Below are positions 35,127 through 43,934 of a stretch of 64,000 nt of DNA, piece by piece (the stretch's first letter is position 1; every line of letters starts with the position of its first letter). The notes beneath the pieces were generated by a model that worked only from the letters and a program-made list of their open reading frames with translations, was not told the DNA's origin and did no database searches. The translations under genes were made by a program, and so were the position numbers. Origin of the DNA: JADJYF01 sp965278995 (GTDB taxonomy: Bacteria > Pseudomonadota > Gammaproteobacteria > Ga0077536); NCBI GenBank assembly GCA_965278995.1, contig OZ257136.1, forward strand, positions 2,852,001-2,916,000, in the 5' to 3' direction.

Positions 35127-37442
35127 GTGGAACTCACCGGCCATCAACCGCCCGCTGTCGACGACCCGGTCTTGCGCGATCCGGTCTGCGGCATGAGCGT
35201 GACGGATCAGTCGCCGCATCACCACGTGCATGAGACACGCGCGTTCAATTTCTGCAGTGCCGGCTGCAAAACGCGCTTTATCGCCGATCCATTGCGCTAT
35301 CTCGCACCCGAAACGGTAGCGCGGGACGCTGCCGTGCAGCCGCCCGGCACGCGCTATACCTGCCCGATGCATCCGGAAATAATCACTGAGAAACCGGATG
35401 ACTGCCCGCTCTGCGGCATGCGCCTCGAGCCGCTGCTGCCGGGTCTGGACGATGCCGCTGATCCCGAACTAGCCGACGTCGAGCGCCGCTTCCTGTGGAG
35501 TCTGCCGTTGACCTTGACCGTGGTCGCGCTGGCCATGTTCGGCCATCGATTCACAGGTATTGCGCCCGCACTGCAGTCCTGGCTCGAAGGACTGCTGGCT
35601 GCGCCGGTGGTGCTGTGGGCAGGTCAGCCGATCTTTACTCGCGCCTGGCGTTCGCTGCTCCAACGCAGCCCCAATATGTGGACCTTGATTGGTACCGGCA
35701 CCAGCGCCGCATTCGTCTACAGCGTAGCTGCCACGTTGCGACCGGAGTGGTTCCCGGATATTTACGCCACGATGGGACGTATCGGTGTCTACTACGAGGC
35801 CGCCGCTGCCATCGTTTCGTTGACTCTGCTCGGGCAGATCCTTGAACTGCGCGCACGCGCGCGGACCGGCAGCGCATTGCGCAGCCTGTTAGGCCTCGCG
35901 CCTGAAACAGCAACACGTGTCACCGCCAGTGGAGATGAACTCGAAGTGCCGCTGGCTGAGGTGCAGCGCGGCGATCGATTGCGCGTCCGCCCCGGCGGCC
36001 GTGTGCCGGTCGATGGCCTGGTCATCGAAGGTCGCAGCGCGGTCGATGAATCGATGCTGACAGGCGAACCGCTGCCGGTCGTCAAATGCACCGGCGATCG
36101 CGTCATTGGCGCGACCATGAACGTGGACGGCACGCTGATCATCGAAGCGACGAGTATCGGCATGGAAACGCTGCTCGCCCGCATCGTTGCCCAGGTCGCC
36201 GAGGCCCAGCGCTCGCGCGCGCCGTTGCAGCGCCTCGCCGATCAGGTCGCGCGTTACTTCGTGTTCGGCGTCGGCACTGTCGCTGTTGCCAGCTTGCTGG
36301 CGTGGGGTCTGTTTGGCCCGGAACCGGCCTGGACTCATGGCTATATCAATGCGATTGCGGTGCTGATCGTAGCCTGCCCCTGCGCTCTCGGTCTGGCAAC
36401 GCCGATGTCAGTGATGGTCGCCACCGGGCGTGCGGCCAGCCATGGAATTCTGTTTCGCGATGCAGCGGCGCTCGAGCGTTTGCGCGACGTCGATACGCTG
36501 GTCATCGACAAAACGGGGACCTTGACTGCGGGTCGCCCAAGCGTCGTACGAGTCGTGGCAATGGTGGGTACTTCAGAGAACGATGTGCTGCGACTCGCCG
36601 CCAGTCTCGAGCAGGGCAGCGAACACCCGCTAGCCGGTGCCATTGTCAACGCGGCGCGTGCGCGCGAACTCATCCTCAGTCGTCCGCTCACCTTCACCGT
36701 CGAAGCTGGCGCAGGCGTCGAAGGTCGGGTTGGCAACCGGCGTTTGATGCTTGGCAGTCCGACCTACCTGGCTACCGCAGGCGTGGCTATCGATGTGGCC
36801 TCCCTCGATGCGACGACGCGCGTCGAGGGCAGCGAGAGCATCGTCTATCTGGCTGCCGACGGCGTGCTGCTTGGACGTATTGCGCTGGCCGACACTATCA
36901 AATCCAGCACACCCGCTGCGCTGGCCTCCCTGAAGGCGGCGGGTCTGCGTGTGATTATGGCCAGTGGTGACGCCGAGGTCAGCGCGCAGGCTGTCGGCAG
37001 ACAACTCGGTCTCGCCGAGATTCACGGCGGTATGTTGCCGCAACACAAGCGCACGCTCGTACAGCGACTGCAGAACGAAGGGCGCATCGTCGCTGTCGTC
37101 GGCGACGGCATCAACGATGCGCCCGCGCTCGCTCAAGCCGATGTCGGCATCGCCATGGGCACCGGCACCGATGTCGCCATGCACAGTGCTGCCATCACCC
37201 TCGTTAAAGGCGACCTGCGCGGCATTGCGACCGCACGAGCACTGTCAGTTGCCGCCGTCACCAATATGCGCCAGAACCTCGCTTTCGCGCTGATCTACAA
37301 TGCTATCGGCATCCCTCTCGCCGCCGGCGTGTTGTATCCGTTCACCGGCTGGCTGCTGTCACCGATGTTTGCAGCGGCCGCGATGAGCCTCAGTTCGGCG
37401 TCAGTGATCACGAACGCACTGCGTTTGCGGACTGGACATTGA
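35127..37442 (+). CDS. Copper-exporting P1B-type ATPase with N-terminal YHS and HMBD domains
   Basis: A 771-residue heavy-metal P-type ATPase. The N-terminus has a YHS/TRASH-like domain (about 12-55, CGM and FCSAGC) and a heavy-metal-binding domain (about 70-110, YTCPMHPEI and CPLCGM) instead of the usual HMA domain. The ATPase core has CPC at 417-419, the phosphorylation motif DKTGT (Asp 461), and GDGINDAPAL. The last helices carry YN in LIYNAIGIP and MSLSS in AAAAMSLSSASV, signatures of Cu(I)-exporting P1B-1 pumps. It should move Cu(I) (or Ag(I)) to the periplasm. The start is GTG at 35127. No copper regulator adjoins it. Confidence 0.93.
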   Translation: MELTGHQPPAVDDPVLRDPVCGMSVTDQSPHHHVHETRAFNFCSAGCKTRFIADPLRYLAPETVARDAAVQPPGTRYTCPMHPEIITEKPDDCPLCGMRLEPLLPGLDDAADPELADVERRFLWSLPLTLTVVALAMFGHRFTGIAPALQSWLEGLLAAPVVLWAGQPIFTRAWRSLLQRSPNMWTLIGTGTSAAFVYSVAATLRPEWFPDIYATMGRIGVYYEAAAAIVSLTLLGQILELRARARTGSALRSLLGLAPETATRVTASGDELEVPLAEVQRGDRLRVRPGGRVPVDGLVIEGRSAVDESMLTGEPLPVVKCTGDRVIGATMNVDGTLIIEATSIGMETLLARIVAQVAEAQRSRAPLQRLADQVARYFVFGVGTVAVASLLAWGLFGPEPAWTHGYINAIAVLIVACPCALGLATPMSVMVATGRAASHGILFRDAAALERLRDVDTLVIDKTGTLTAGRPSVVRVVAMVGTSENDVLRLAASLEQGSEHPLAGAIVNAARARELILSRPLTFTVEAGAGVEGRVGNRRLMLGSPTYLATAGVAIDVASLDATTRVEGSESIVYLAADGVLLGRIALADTIKSSTPAALASLKAAGLRVIMASGDAEVSAQAVGRQLGLAEIHGGMLPQHKRTLVQRLQNEGRIVAVVGDGINDAPALAQADVGIAMGTGTDVAMHSAAITLVKGDLRGIATARALSVAAVTNMRQNLAFALIYNAIGIPLAAGVLYPFTGWLLSPMFAAAAMSLSSASVITNALRLRTGH

Positions 37443-37531
37443 TTGAGCGCCGGATACTGCGCGTTGCGTTTACAAGCGCAGTACCCGGCAGTAGTCTCGG
37501 CTGAAGGTTACGGCTGGGGAGGCTCGCACCG

Positions 37532-38767
37532 ATGACCATCGACGACCGCTTGAACAGTCCGGCATTTTTCGCGACCGGAGGTCACTACGCCTTGTTCGAC
37601 ACGCTCCGTATCGAGGACCCCGTGCATTGGACGATGAGCCCGGACCGTCGTGGCTATTGGTCGATATTCCGTCATGCCGACGTCAAGACCATCTTGAACG
37701 AGCCAGTGCTGTTCAGTTCCGAACGCGAAGGCGTGGCACCTGTCATCGATGCCGAAATGGCGGCTGTCGTCGGCGAAGCCTGGGGTATCGGCGAAAATGT
37801 CGCGATGATCGATCCGCCGCGTCATGCCGAGTTCCGCCGGGTCATGGCCGCACCGTTTCTACCCAAGGCACTGGCCGACGGCGAGGCACACACCAAAGCC
37901 ATGATCGGCGCCATCTTCGATCAGCTGCCAGCACATGGCGAAATCGATCTGGTCAGCGATCTCGCCGTGCGCATTCCAATGGCCGTGATTTGCGATATCC
38001 TCAGATTGCCTGACGCCGATCGCGACGACATGTTGCTGTGGGGAAAGATGGCCATAGGCGGTACCGACCCCGAATACCAGCAGGGCAGCGTGGCAGAGAC
38101 CGTCAGCCATGGATTCCGCAAGCTCTATGATTACAGCATGGACCGATCGATCGAGCGGCGCGGGTGCCCGTTTTCCGATCCGCTGAGTCTGCTGGTCAAC
38201 GCCAAAGTCGACGACCAGGCGTTGACCCCTTCGCAGGTCGCACACAACGCCGTGCAACTGCTGCTGGCCGGATTCGAGACCACTCGCAACGCGTTTTCCG
38301 GCGGCGTGCTCGCGCTGCTCGAACATCCGGCGCAGATGGCGCTGCTGCGCGACGACCCCAAACGCCTGCGCCTGGCTGCAGAAGAATTCGTACGCTGGTC
38401 GGACCCGGTCATTTCACTGATGCGTGTGGCCACTGCCGAGACTGCGATTGGCGGCCAGCGGATCAGGGAAGGTGAGCGCGTGATGCTGTGGTTCCCGTCA
38501 GCCAACCGAGATCCGCAGGTCTTCGACCGGCCGTATGAGTTCGATATCACGCGCCATCCTAATCTGCATCTCGGTTTCGGCGCCGGTCCGCATTTCTGTC
38601 TGGGTGGTCCGCTCGCCAAACTCGAGATCCGTCTGGCCATGGAAGCACTGCTGGAACGTTACGATGGCATTGAGATCACCGGTCCGGTCGAGCGAGTGCA
38701 ATCGACGTTTGTCGGCGGTCTCAAACATCTGCCGGTCAAATTGATCCCGCGCCGGTCTGGCACATAG
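37532..38767 (+). CDS. Cytochrome P450
   Basis: A 411-residue soluble bacterial P450. The I-helix oxygen-activation motif is AGFETT (with Glu in place of the more common Asp), the ExxR pair lies in the K helix (EEFVRW region), and the haem motif is FGAGPHFCLGG with the thiolate ligand at Cys 356. The length and N-terminus match soluble class I P450s that hydroxylate terpenes, steroids or fatty acids with a ferredoxin and reductase. No ferredoxin or reductase gene is adjacent. It is convergent with an aminotransferase gene (46 bases between). Confidence 0.94.
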   Translation: MTIDDRLNSPAFFATGGHYALFDTLRIEDPVHWTMSPDRRGYWSIFRHADVKTILNEPVLFSSEREGVAPVIDAEMAAVVGEAWGIGENVAMIDPPRHAEFRRVMAAPFLPKALADGEAHTKAMIGAIFDQLPAHGEIDLVSDLAVRIPMAVICDILRLPDADRDDMLLWGKMAIGGTDPEYQQGSVAETVSHGFRKLYDYSMDRSIERRGCPFSDPLSLLVNAKVDDQALTPSQVAHNAVQLLLAGFETTRNAFSGGVLALLEHPAQMALLRDDPKRLRLAAEEFVRWSDPVISLMRVATAETAIGGQRIREGERVMLWFPSANRDPQVFDRPYEFDITRHPNLHLGFGAGPHFCLGGPLAKLEIRLAMEALLERYDGIEITGPVERVQSTFVGGLKHLPVKLIPRRSGT

Positions 38768-38813
38768 CTGTTCCAGATTCCGGCTCTCGGTGGCAATGCT
38801 TAATTGCGCTGTC

Positions 38814-40004
38814 TCAAGTGCCGAAAGCACGGGCGAAACGTTCGGCGATATCGTGCAGGCGTGCCAGGGGTTCATTGGCGAATACCAGCCGCAGATAATT
38901 GGCGGTCTCATCCAGGCCCCAGTTTTCCATCGAAGTCGCGGCGACACTCTCGGCCAGCAGGCGACGCGAAGCTTCAGCGCCGGTCAGTCCAAGACGGCGA
39001 AAATCGATCAGCACCGACCAGCCGCCCTGCGCCGGGATGATGTCGAATTGCATGCGCAGCGCGGCGACCAGGAAGTCGTGCCGTTCCTGCCAGGCCGCCG
39101 TACAATCAGCGATGCCGTCGTCCTGCGCCTCAATTGCGGCGGCAACCGCCTGCTGCGCAATACCCACCGGGCACACCACATTCGAGATGCTGACCCGGCC
39201 GATAACTTCTGCGGCCGACAGCGGGCACACCACCCAGCCAACGCGCCAACCGATCATGCGGTATTCCTTCGACGCGGCACCGACCGTGACCGTCCGTTCT
39301 GTCATGCCTGGAAAGTGCAGTGGATGATGTTGCGGCGTGCCTTGGAATAGCAAACGCTCCATCGCAGTGTCGACGATCATCCAGGCATTGGCTTCCGTGC
39401 AGGCCGCACAGACCGCTCGCCATTCGTCTTTAGTGAACACTGCGCCGCTCGGCATCGACGGACTCATGAGCAGAAACGCTCGCGTTTTTGCCGTGACAGC
39501 CGAGCGCAGCGTGTCGAGATCCATGCGCCAGCCCTGTGGCCCTGGTGTCATGCGGATATAACGCGGTACACCACCAGCAAGCTTGACGCGATTGATCAGC
39601 CCGACGTACGTCGGGCTCGTCAGCACCACTTCGTCACCCGGCTCGATCAAAGCGAGCAGGACATTCAATATCCCGTTCAAGCCACCCGCAGAAATAAAGC
39701 ACTGCTTGCGCCAGTCATAGTGACCAGAGGCAAGTCCCCCATTGCGTTCGACAAGACCGACGGCGGCACAGCGCAAACGATCGTGGCCGAAGAACGGCAG
39801 ATAACTGTTGGCGCTGTCTTCTCGGACCTGCGCTTCGGTCATCGCGAGCGCGACCGGCGGCGGCAGTAAGTCCGTATCGAGATTCTCCAGGCGCAGCACA
39901 CGCGGATCGCGCAGCGTATCTGCAGCATCGCCCATACGTTCGACACCGATGGCCGTCATCGCGGCGGTGCGTTGTCCGATGGTTGGAACCGATGGGGATA
40001 TCAT
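38814..40004 (-). CDS. PLP-dependent aminotransferase, class I/II
   Basis: A 396-residue fold-type I aminotransferase. The Schiff-base lysine is in the VGAASKEYRMIGWRVGW motif, with the substrate-carboxylate Arg near YLRLVFANEP. The N-terminal ISAGGLNGILNVLLALIEPGDEVV and the YVGLINRVKLAGG blocks are family-typical. The ATG at 40004 follows a near-ideal ribosome binding site (GGAGGTGATT); an upstream GTG at 40010 lies inside that site and is rejected. The amino donor and acceptor cannot be read from sequence. Confidence 0.9.
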   Translation of the reverse strand: MISPSVPTIGQRTAAMTAIGVERMGDAADTLRDPRVLRLENLDTDLLPPPVALAMTEAQVREDSANSYLPFFGHDRLRCAAVGLVERNGGLASGHYDWRKQCFISAGGLNGILNVLLALIEPGDEVVLTSPTYVGLINRVKLAGGVPRYIRMTPGPQGWRMDLDTLRSAVTAKTRAFLLMSPSMPSGAVFTKDEWRAVCAACTEANAWMIVDTAMERLLFQGTPQHHPLHFPGMTERTVTVGAASKEYRMIGWRVGWVVCPLSAAEVIGRVSISNVVCPVGIAQQAVAAAIEAQDDGIADCTAAWQERHDFLVAALRMQFDIIPAQGGWSVLIDFRRLGLTGAEASRRLLAESVAATSMENWGLDETANYLRLVFANEPLARLHDIAERFARAFGT

Positions 40005-40010
40005 AATCAC

Positions 40011-40283
40011 CTCCGCGCCGTTATCTTCCCGAGCGGGCCAGTAGGGTGCAAGTCCAGAGCGCTACGGCGTGGAAGATCTGCACCTACATCCGATAGAACA
40101 ACGTACTATTCAGAGCAACCTTGCGCATAATGCCTTCAGCTGGTGGCCGTCGAGGAGAATTTTCGATCCTGTTAGCAGGGTGGTGAAATAAGTAGGGAGC
40201 GAAGGCAGGACAAGGCGCGCTGGTGCAACGCAGTCATGTCGAGCGCAATAGTTTTTCACCAGCCCGTTGGAGCGTAACGACCC
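40011..40283. other. Intergenic region
   Basis: A 273-base gap between the aminotransferase start and the small membrane protein. It contains copy B of the dispersed repeat (40195-40260). The rest (40011-40194) shows no gene or hairpin I can support. Confidence 0.5.
40195..40260. repeat. Dispersed intergenic repeat, copy B
   Basis: Copy of the element at 23551-23620, with the shared core AAGGCAGGACAAGG at 40202-40215, then CAACGCAGTCAT, TCGAGCG and GTTTTT (40251-40256). A three-base length difference separates the two copies. It is just upstream of the small membrane protein gene. Confidence 0.65.
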
Positions 40284-40571
40284 ATGAACGCTGTCATAGT
40301 CTTCGTCGCCGCAACCGTCGTCGTCGCACTCTTGGCTTGGATGGCATTCTTGGCTGTACTCGCAGTTATGCGCGATGTGAGTCTTTCCAAGATCCAGAAA
40401 GCTGCCCAAGCCTCGCTGATTATTTTGGTTCCATTTTTCGGGGCATTAATCATTTTGCGGCTCACACATGTCATCTCTCCTGAAGCCATACCACGAGCAT
40501 TGGTCCCGTGGCCATTTTCCAGAATAGTGTTCGGGTCGGAGGCCCGCGAAACAAGGACAGACAGAATTTAA
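40284..40571 (+). CDS. Small integral membrane protein
   Basis: A 95-residue protein with two predicted membrane helices (about residues 3-29 and 45-63) joined by the conserved-looking SKIQKAAQASLIILVPFFGA segment. Small two-helix proteins with an RAQKxAQ-like linker are widespread in proteobacteria and uncharacterised. The C-terminal third is charged. A weak GGAG lies about 15 bases upstream. The protein properties support coding; the overlapping minus-strand frame here is Cys/Asp-rich and unconvincing. No function can be assigned. Confidence 0.6.
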   Translation: MNAVIVFVAATVVVALLAWMAFLAVLAVMRDVSLSKIQKAAQASLIILVPFFGALIILRLTHVISPEAIPRALVPWPFSRIVFGSEARETRTDRI

Positions 40572-40762
40572 TGGGAGAAATAGCTCTAAACGAATACGTA
40601 CAAGGACGCCACGAGCATCTTGACGGTGAGTAAGGTGTAAAGAAAGACCGGGCCAGCCGGGGATGTCCAACTCCGTAACCCAACTGTCGCTAGAAAACGG
40701 CTAATACTCCTCTGTCCACTCGTAACGCGCCATACATTCGACGCCTACCGTGCTTCCGCCGC
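40572..40762. other. Intergenic region
   Basis: A 191-base gap between the small membrane protein and the HigA-like gene. Short frames here lack family features. No repeat or strong hairpin was seen. Confidence 0.4.
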
Positions 40763-41080
40763 TCACGCCGCCTGAACTGTATTGATCTCAGCGATTATGG
40801 CAGCGCATCGTCTCTCCGCGTGCCACAAGTCATAGCGCTGCTGAAGCTGCAGCCAATGATCCGGGCCGTTACCAAAAAGCTTGCCCAACCGCAATGCCAT
40901 TTCCGGCGTTACCGGCTGACGCTCTGCAAGTACTGAATGTAGCGAGTGACGTGAGACACCGAGCGCGCGCGCAGCTGCAGACTCCGATAGGCTAACGGAT
41001 GGTAGCGCTTCGTCGCGCAAGACCTCTCCGGGGTGCGTAGGAGCCATCGATGGAACGCTTACCTTGAATGCCTTCACCAT
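40763..41080 (-). CDS. HigA family addiction-module antitoxin (XRE-type), apparently orphan
   Basis: A 105-residue DNA-binding protein with the HigA pattern: MAPTHPGEVLRDEALP at the start of the domain, helix-turn-helix ARALGVSRHSLHSVLAERQPV, and a C-terminal LGKLFGNGPDHWLQLQQRYDLW. HigA is the antitoxin of the HigBA toxin-antitoxin pair and represses its own operon. In the usual order the RelE-like HigB toxin gene lies directly upstream; here the 234 bases upstream contain no HigB-like protein, only a 67-residue frame without the family's features. The ATG at 41080 follows GAGGG. It may be a chromosomal regulator or the remains of a module. Confidence 0.8.
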   Translation of the reverse strand: MVKAFKVSVPSMAPTHPGEVLRDEALPSVSLSESAAARALGVSRHSLHSVLAERQPVTPEMALRLGKLFGNGPDHWLQLQQRYDLWHAERRCAAIIAEINTVQAA

Positions 41081-41314
41081 CGTTGAACCCTCGAATCGGG
41101 AAACTGTGGATCGCGAACAATTGTAGATAGCGGCATCAGTCGTGTAAACCAAAAATCGACAGTTATCGACGACTGATCCGACCCTACCAAACTAATCAAC
41201 ACGTTCTGTCGACATGTTCGAAGTTTACTTCGCATGCTGAACTGCACAAGGACTGGTCGAGAAAACGAAACGGCCAATCTGACGTGTACCGATGCAGATG
41301 GCTACAGTCTGTGA
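41081..41314. other. AT-richer intergenic region where a HigB toxin gene would be expected
   Basis: A 234-base gap, lower in GC than its surroundings, between the HigA-like start and the end of the MFS/spermidine-synthase-like gene. No HigB-like toxin can be read in any frame. The composition fits an acquired or decayed segment, but this is not proof. Confidence 0.4.
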
Positions 41315-43903
41315 TCAGTCATTGTCAGGCGCCTGCAGATTGATTTGCCTTAGTGCTTGCTCCGCTTCTGGGCGCGTCGGCTGAATGTGCACCAATTCGG
41401 TCAACAGTGCGCGGCCACTGTGAGCATCAATGTGAGCAAGGCTCATTGCCATGCGTACAAGTGGGTCGTAAGCAGGGCGGAAATCCGGACTTATCCGTAA
41501 CACGGCCAGCAGGGGTTCCCGTACTTGCGCCAGCATGTCCCGTACGTCCGATGACGGTTGCACATTGAGACCAGATTCGATGAATCGATATCGTGCCTCC
41601 CGATACGCAGCGAGGCGGCGATGCCAAGTGTCGCTGGATGAGGCAGTTACCATTTCGTGCGGCCCGATGGAGAATTCCTGCAGCAGCTCGAATAGCCGCT
41701 CGCGCGGGAGCGCATCGGGCACGTACGTAATGCGTGGCGCACGATACGCTACGATCGGACGGTCGTCGGTATTGGCAGGTGCATTGCCGGCGAAGTGTCT
41801 CAGCGCTTTAGGCCCAGCGACGAAACTGCCGAGCAGGGCAAATTCATCGTCTATTCCGAAGTCGGCCATTTCCTGCTGGCGCGCGCCAGCCAGGCGGGCA
41901 CGCACTTGACCGACATCGAAGCGACCATCGTCACCGCGTGCAATGAGCCCCAATACCGGCGTCTCGAGGCTGTTACTCGCGAGCAGCGCCCCGCCGTACG
42001 GATACACCGCGATAAATGATTGGACGATGCTGCGCAGCGTATTCAGGTCGAGTTGATGCAGTGGCAACCATTGGCAGAAGAGCCCTTCCTGTGCCAGCCG
42101 CCCGCGAACGGCCGCAAAATGTTCCACGGTGTACAGAGAACCAGAACCGCTGCGCGCTGGATGGAAGTTGTCGGATACGATCACATCATAGAGATCCGTA
42201 CTCGTTCGGGTAAATCGCCGGGCGTCTGCCGCAATCAAATGGAGCCGTGGATTAGGGACACCAGCAGAAAATGCGCGGGTGAAATAGCGGGATGCTTCGA
42301 TCACTTCCGGTAACAGTTCGACGGCGTCTACTTGCAAGCTCAAGTCTTCTGCCGCCGCCGACGCTGTCATCCCTGTACCAAGGCCCAGAAACAGCGCCCG
42401 TCTGGGTCCGGGGTGCAATAGCAGCGGCAGCAACGCTTGCCGCCCATCGACTCGACGAGTCGCGCTGCTGCCTTCTTGCTGCCGATTATTGATACGCAAG
42501 CGCGCGACACCATCGCGATCTTCGACCACGCTTACCGCAGCCAGGATCCCTTCTTGATAGCTGACGACGTGACCGCCGCTGGGAATTTCGACGAAAGCCA
42601 AAGCCGGCGCCAAAATAGCCAGTGACAGCACCGCTACTGTGGGCATCCATACCATAGGTGTGTACCACGCGCGCGCTGAGGTCACTGCTAAATAACTGGC
42701 GCTAATCAGCAATAGCGCCAACTTAGGTCCGAAGGCGGGAAACACCAGCAGACCGAAAAGAAGCGGAGCAGCAGTCGCTCCCAGCATGTTCACGCCGAGT
42801 GCACGTCCGAATGTGATGCCAGCCATGCTTGCCTGGGCGCTCAGGTGACTGAACACGGCGCCCATCACCAATGTAGGTAGCCCGAAGGCGAGCAGCGCCA
42901 ATATCGCTTCAGCAGCGATGTCCGAGGTCATGCTGGCGCCGAACCCCTGAATCAGCAGCGATTTCACCTGTTCAGCCGCCCATAGACTTGTCGTTCCTAC
43001 GAGGCAAGCTGCTGCCAACGCGCACAGCAGTCGATCCCCAAGTAAAGTTGCATCGACGTCTCGCACGTGCCATCGATGATACGCAGTAGCACCGAGCGCA
43101 CTACCCACCAGATACACGGCGAGCAACATGGCGAACGTATAAACAGTGTCCTCTGTCACTTGACTCAGCACCCGCACTACGAGCACTTCGTAACCGATCC
43201 CAAGCAGACCTGTAAGTGTCAGTTGAACAAGGACGCCCCGTCGGACCGTCGGGGACCGTGTCCCCTGGTTCAGTCCTGCGGGCGAACTCTCGCGGAAGAA
43301 AATCAGGCATGCCACAGCGCAAAATACGTTCAGACTTATACAAACGCCTGCGGTACGGGCAAGACCATGATCGGGTATCAACCAGAACGCAGTAGCGAGT
43401 ACACCCATCACCGCACCGAATGTGTTGCTGGCATATAGCGCAGCAATAGACCGCGTTTCGATACGCCAATTCGTTGTTAAGCGCTCCATCGCCGGCAGTG
43501 TTGCCCCCATTGCAGCCGTGGCGGGCAGAAGCATGACGAAGGTCCCGCAAAATGCCACTACCCACTGCACCGCCGGCGTCGGTTGTGCGCCAGTGATGCC
43601 CACCAACCAACCACTGAAGGACGCCATCCCAAACACCAGCACTAAACTCCAGAAGGCGATGATCAGTTCGCATCCCGCGTACCACCACACGGGCCGACTG
43701 CTGCTTTCGATGCGCTGACCGAGCGCCGAGGCCCCGATAGCCAGGCCACCAAAAAACGCGGTAATCACCGCCAACACGGCCGCGGATTCGTGTCCCAGCC
43801 ACAGGGCACACTGCTGCGTCCAGACAATCTGATAGCCAAGCCCGGCAAAGCCGGAGGCAGCCATTAAAAGCAGTGCCGCTCGCGGGCTCAACACAGGAAC
43901 CAT
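41315..43903 (-). CDS. Fused MFS-like membrane / spermidine-synthase-like protein
   Basis: An 862-residue protein. The N-terminal half (about 1-470) has ten to twelve membrane helices with the AASGFAGLGYQIVWTQ opening of the fused MFS/spermidine synthase group. From about residue 500 a Rossmann methyltransferase-like domain follows: FLGLGTGMTASAAA, VDAVELLPEVIEAS, DARRFTRTSTDLYDVIVSDNFHP. The Asp-rich segment fits decarboxy-AdoMet or AdoMet binding, but the membrane fusion implies a role other than soluble spermidine synthesis. A C-terminal helical tail remains unassigned. The frame is open to 44107; MVPVLSPRAAL at 43903 is the family-like start. It follows the 2OG oxygenase gene by 31 bases on the same strand, so they may work together. 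Confidence 0.85.
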   Translation of the reverse strand: MVPVLSPRAALLLMAASGFAGLGYQIVWTQQCALWLGHESAAVLAVITAFFGGLAIGASALGQRIESSSRPVWWYAGCELIIAFWSLVLVFGMASFSGWLVGITGAQPTPAVQWVVAFCGTFVMLLPATAAMGATLPAMERLTTNWRIETRSIAALYASNTFGAVMGVLATAFWLIPDHGLARTAGVCISLNVFCAVACLIFFRESSPAGLNQGTRSPTVRRGVLVQLTLTGLLGIGYEVLVVRVLSQVTEDTVYTFAMLLAVYLVGSALGATAYHRWHVRDVDATLLGDRLLCALAAACLVGTTSLWAAEQVKSLLIQGFGASMTSDIAAEAILALLAFGLPTLVMGAVFSHLSAQASMAGITFGRALGVNMLGATAAPLLFGLLVFPAFGPKLALLLISASYLAVTSARAWYTPMVWMPTVAVLSLAILAPALAFVEIPSGGHVVSYQEGILAAVSVVEDRDGVARLRINNRQQEGSSATRRVDGRQALLPLLLHPGPRRALFLGLGTGMTASAAAEDLSLQVDAVELLPEVIEASRYFTRAFSAGVPNPRLHLIAADARRFTRTSTDLYDVIVSDNFHPARSGSGSLYTVEHFAAVRGRLAQEGLFCQWLPLHQLDLNTLRSIVQSFIAVYPYGGALLASNSLETPVLGLIARGDDGRFDVGQVRARLAGARQQEMADFGIDDEFALLGSFVAGPKALRHFAGNAPANTDDRPIVAYRAPRITYVPDALPRERLFELLQEFSIGPHEMVTASSSDTWHRRLAAYREARYRFIESGLNVQPSSDVRDMLAQVREPLLAVLRISPDFRPAYDPLVRMAMSLAHIDAHSGRALLTELVHIQPTRPEAEQALRQINLQAPDND

Positions 43904-43934
43904 GATGGAAGTCCGGTAGATAACCGGCCTGGCC

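Noticed and set aside
34101..35372. Long minus-strand open frame (423 codons)
   Set aside because: It covers the end of the amidohydrolase, the GNAT gene and the start of the copper ATPase, all of which show conserved motifs on the plus strand.
40110..40409. Minus-strand open frame with Cys/Asp-rich product
   Set aside because: Overlaps the repeat and the small membrane protein; low-complexity composition and no ribosome binding site.
41074..41277. Possible HigB toxin in the region upstream of the HigA-like gene
   Set aside because: The 67-residue product lacks the conserved RelE/HigB fold motifs and does not start with a ribosome binding site. It also overlaps the HigA start in another frame.
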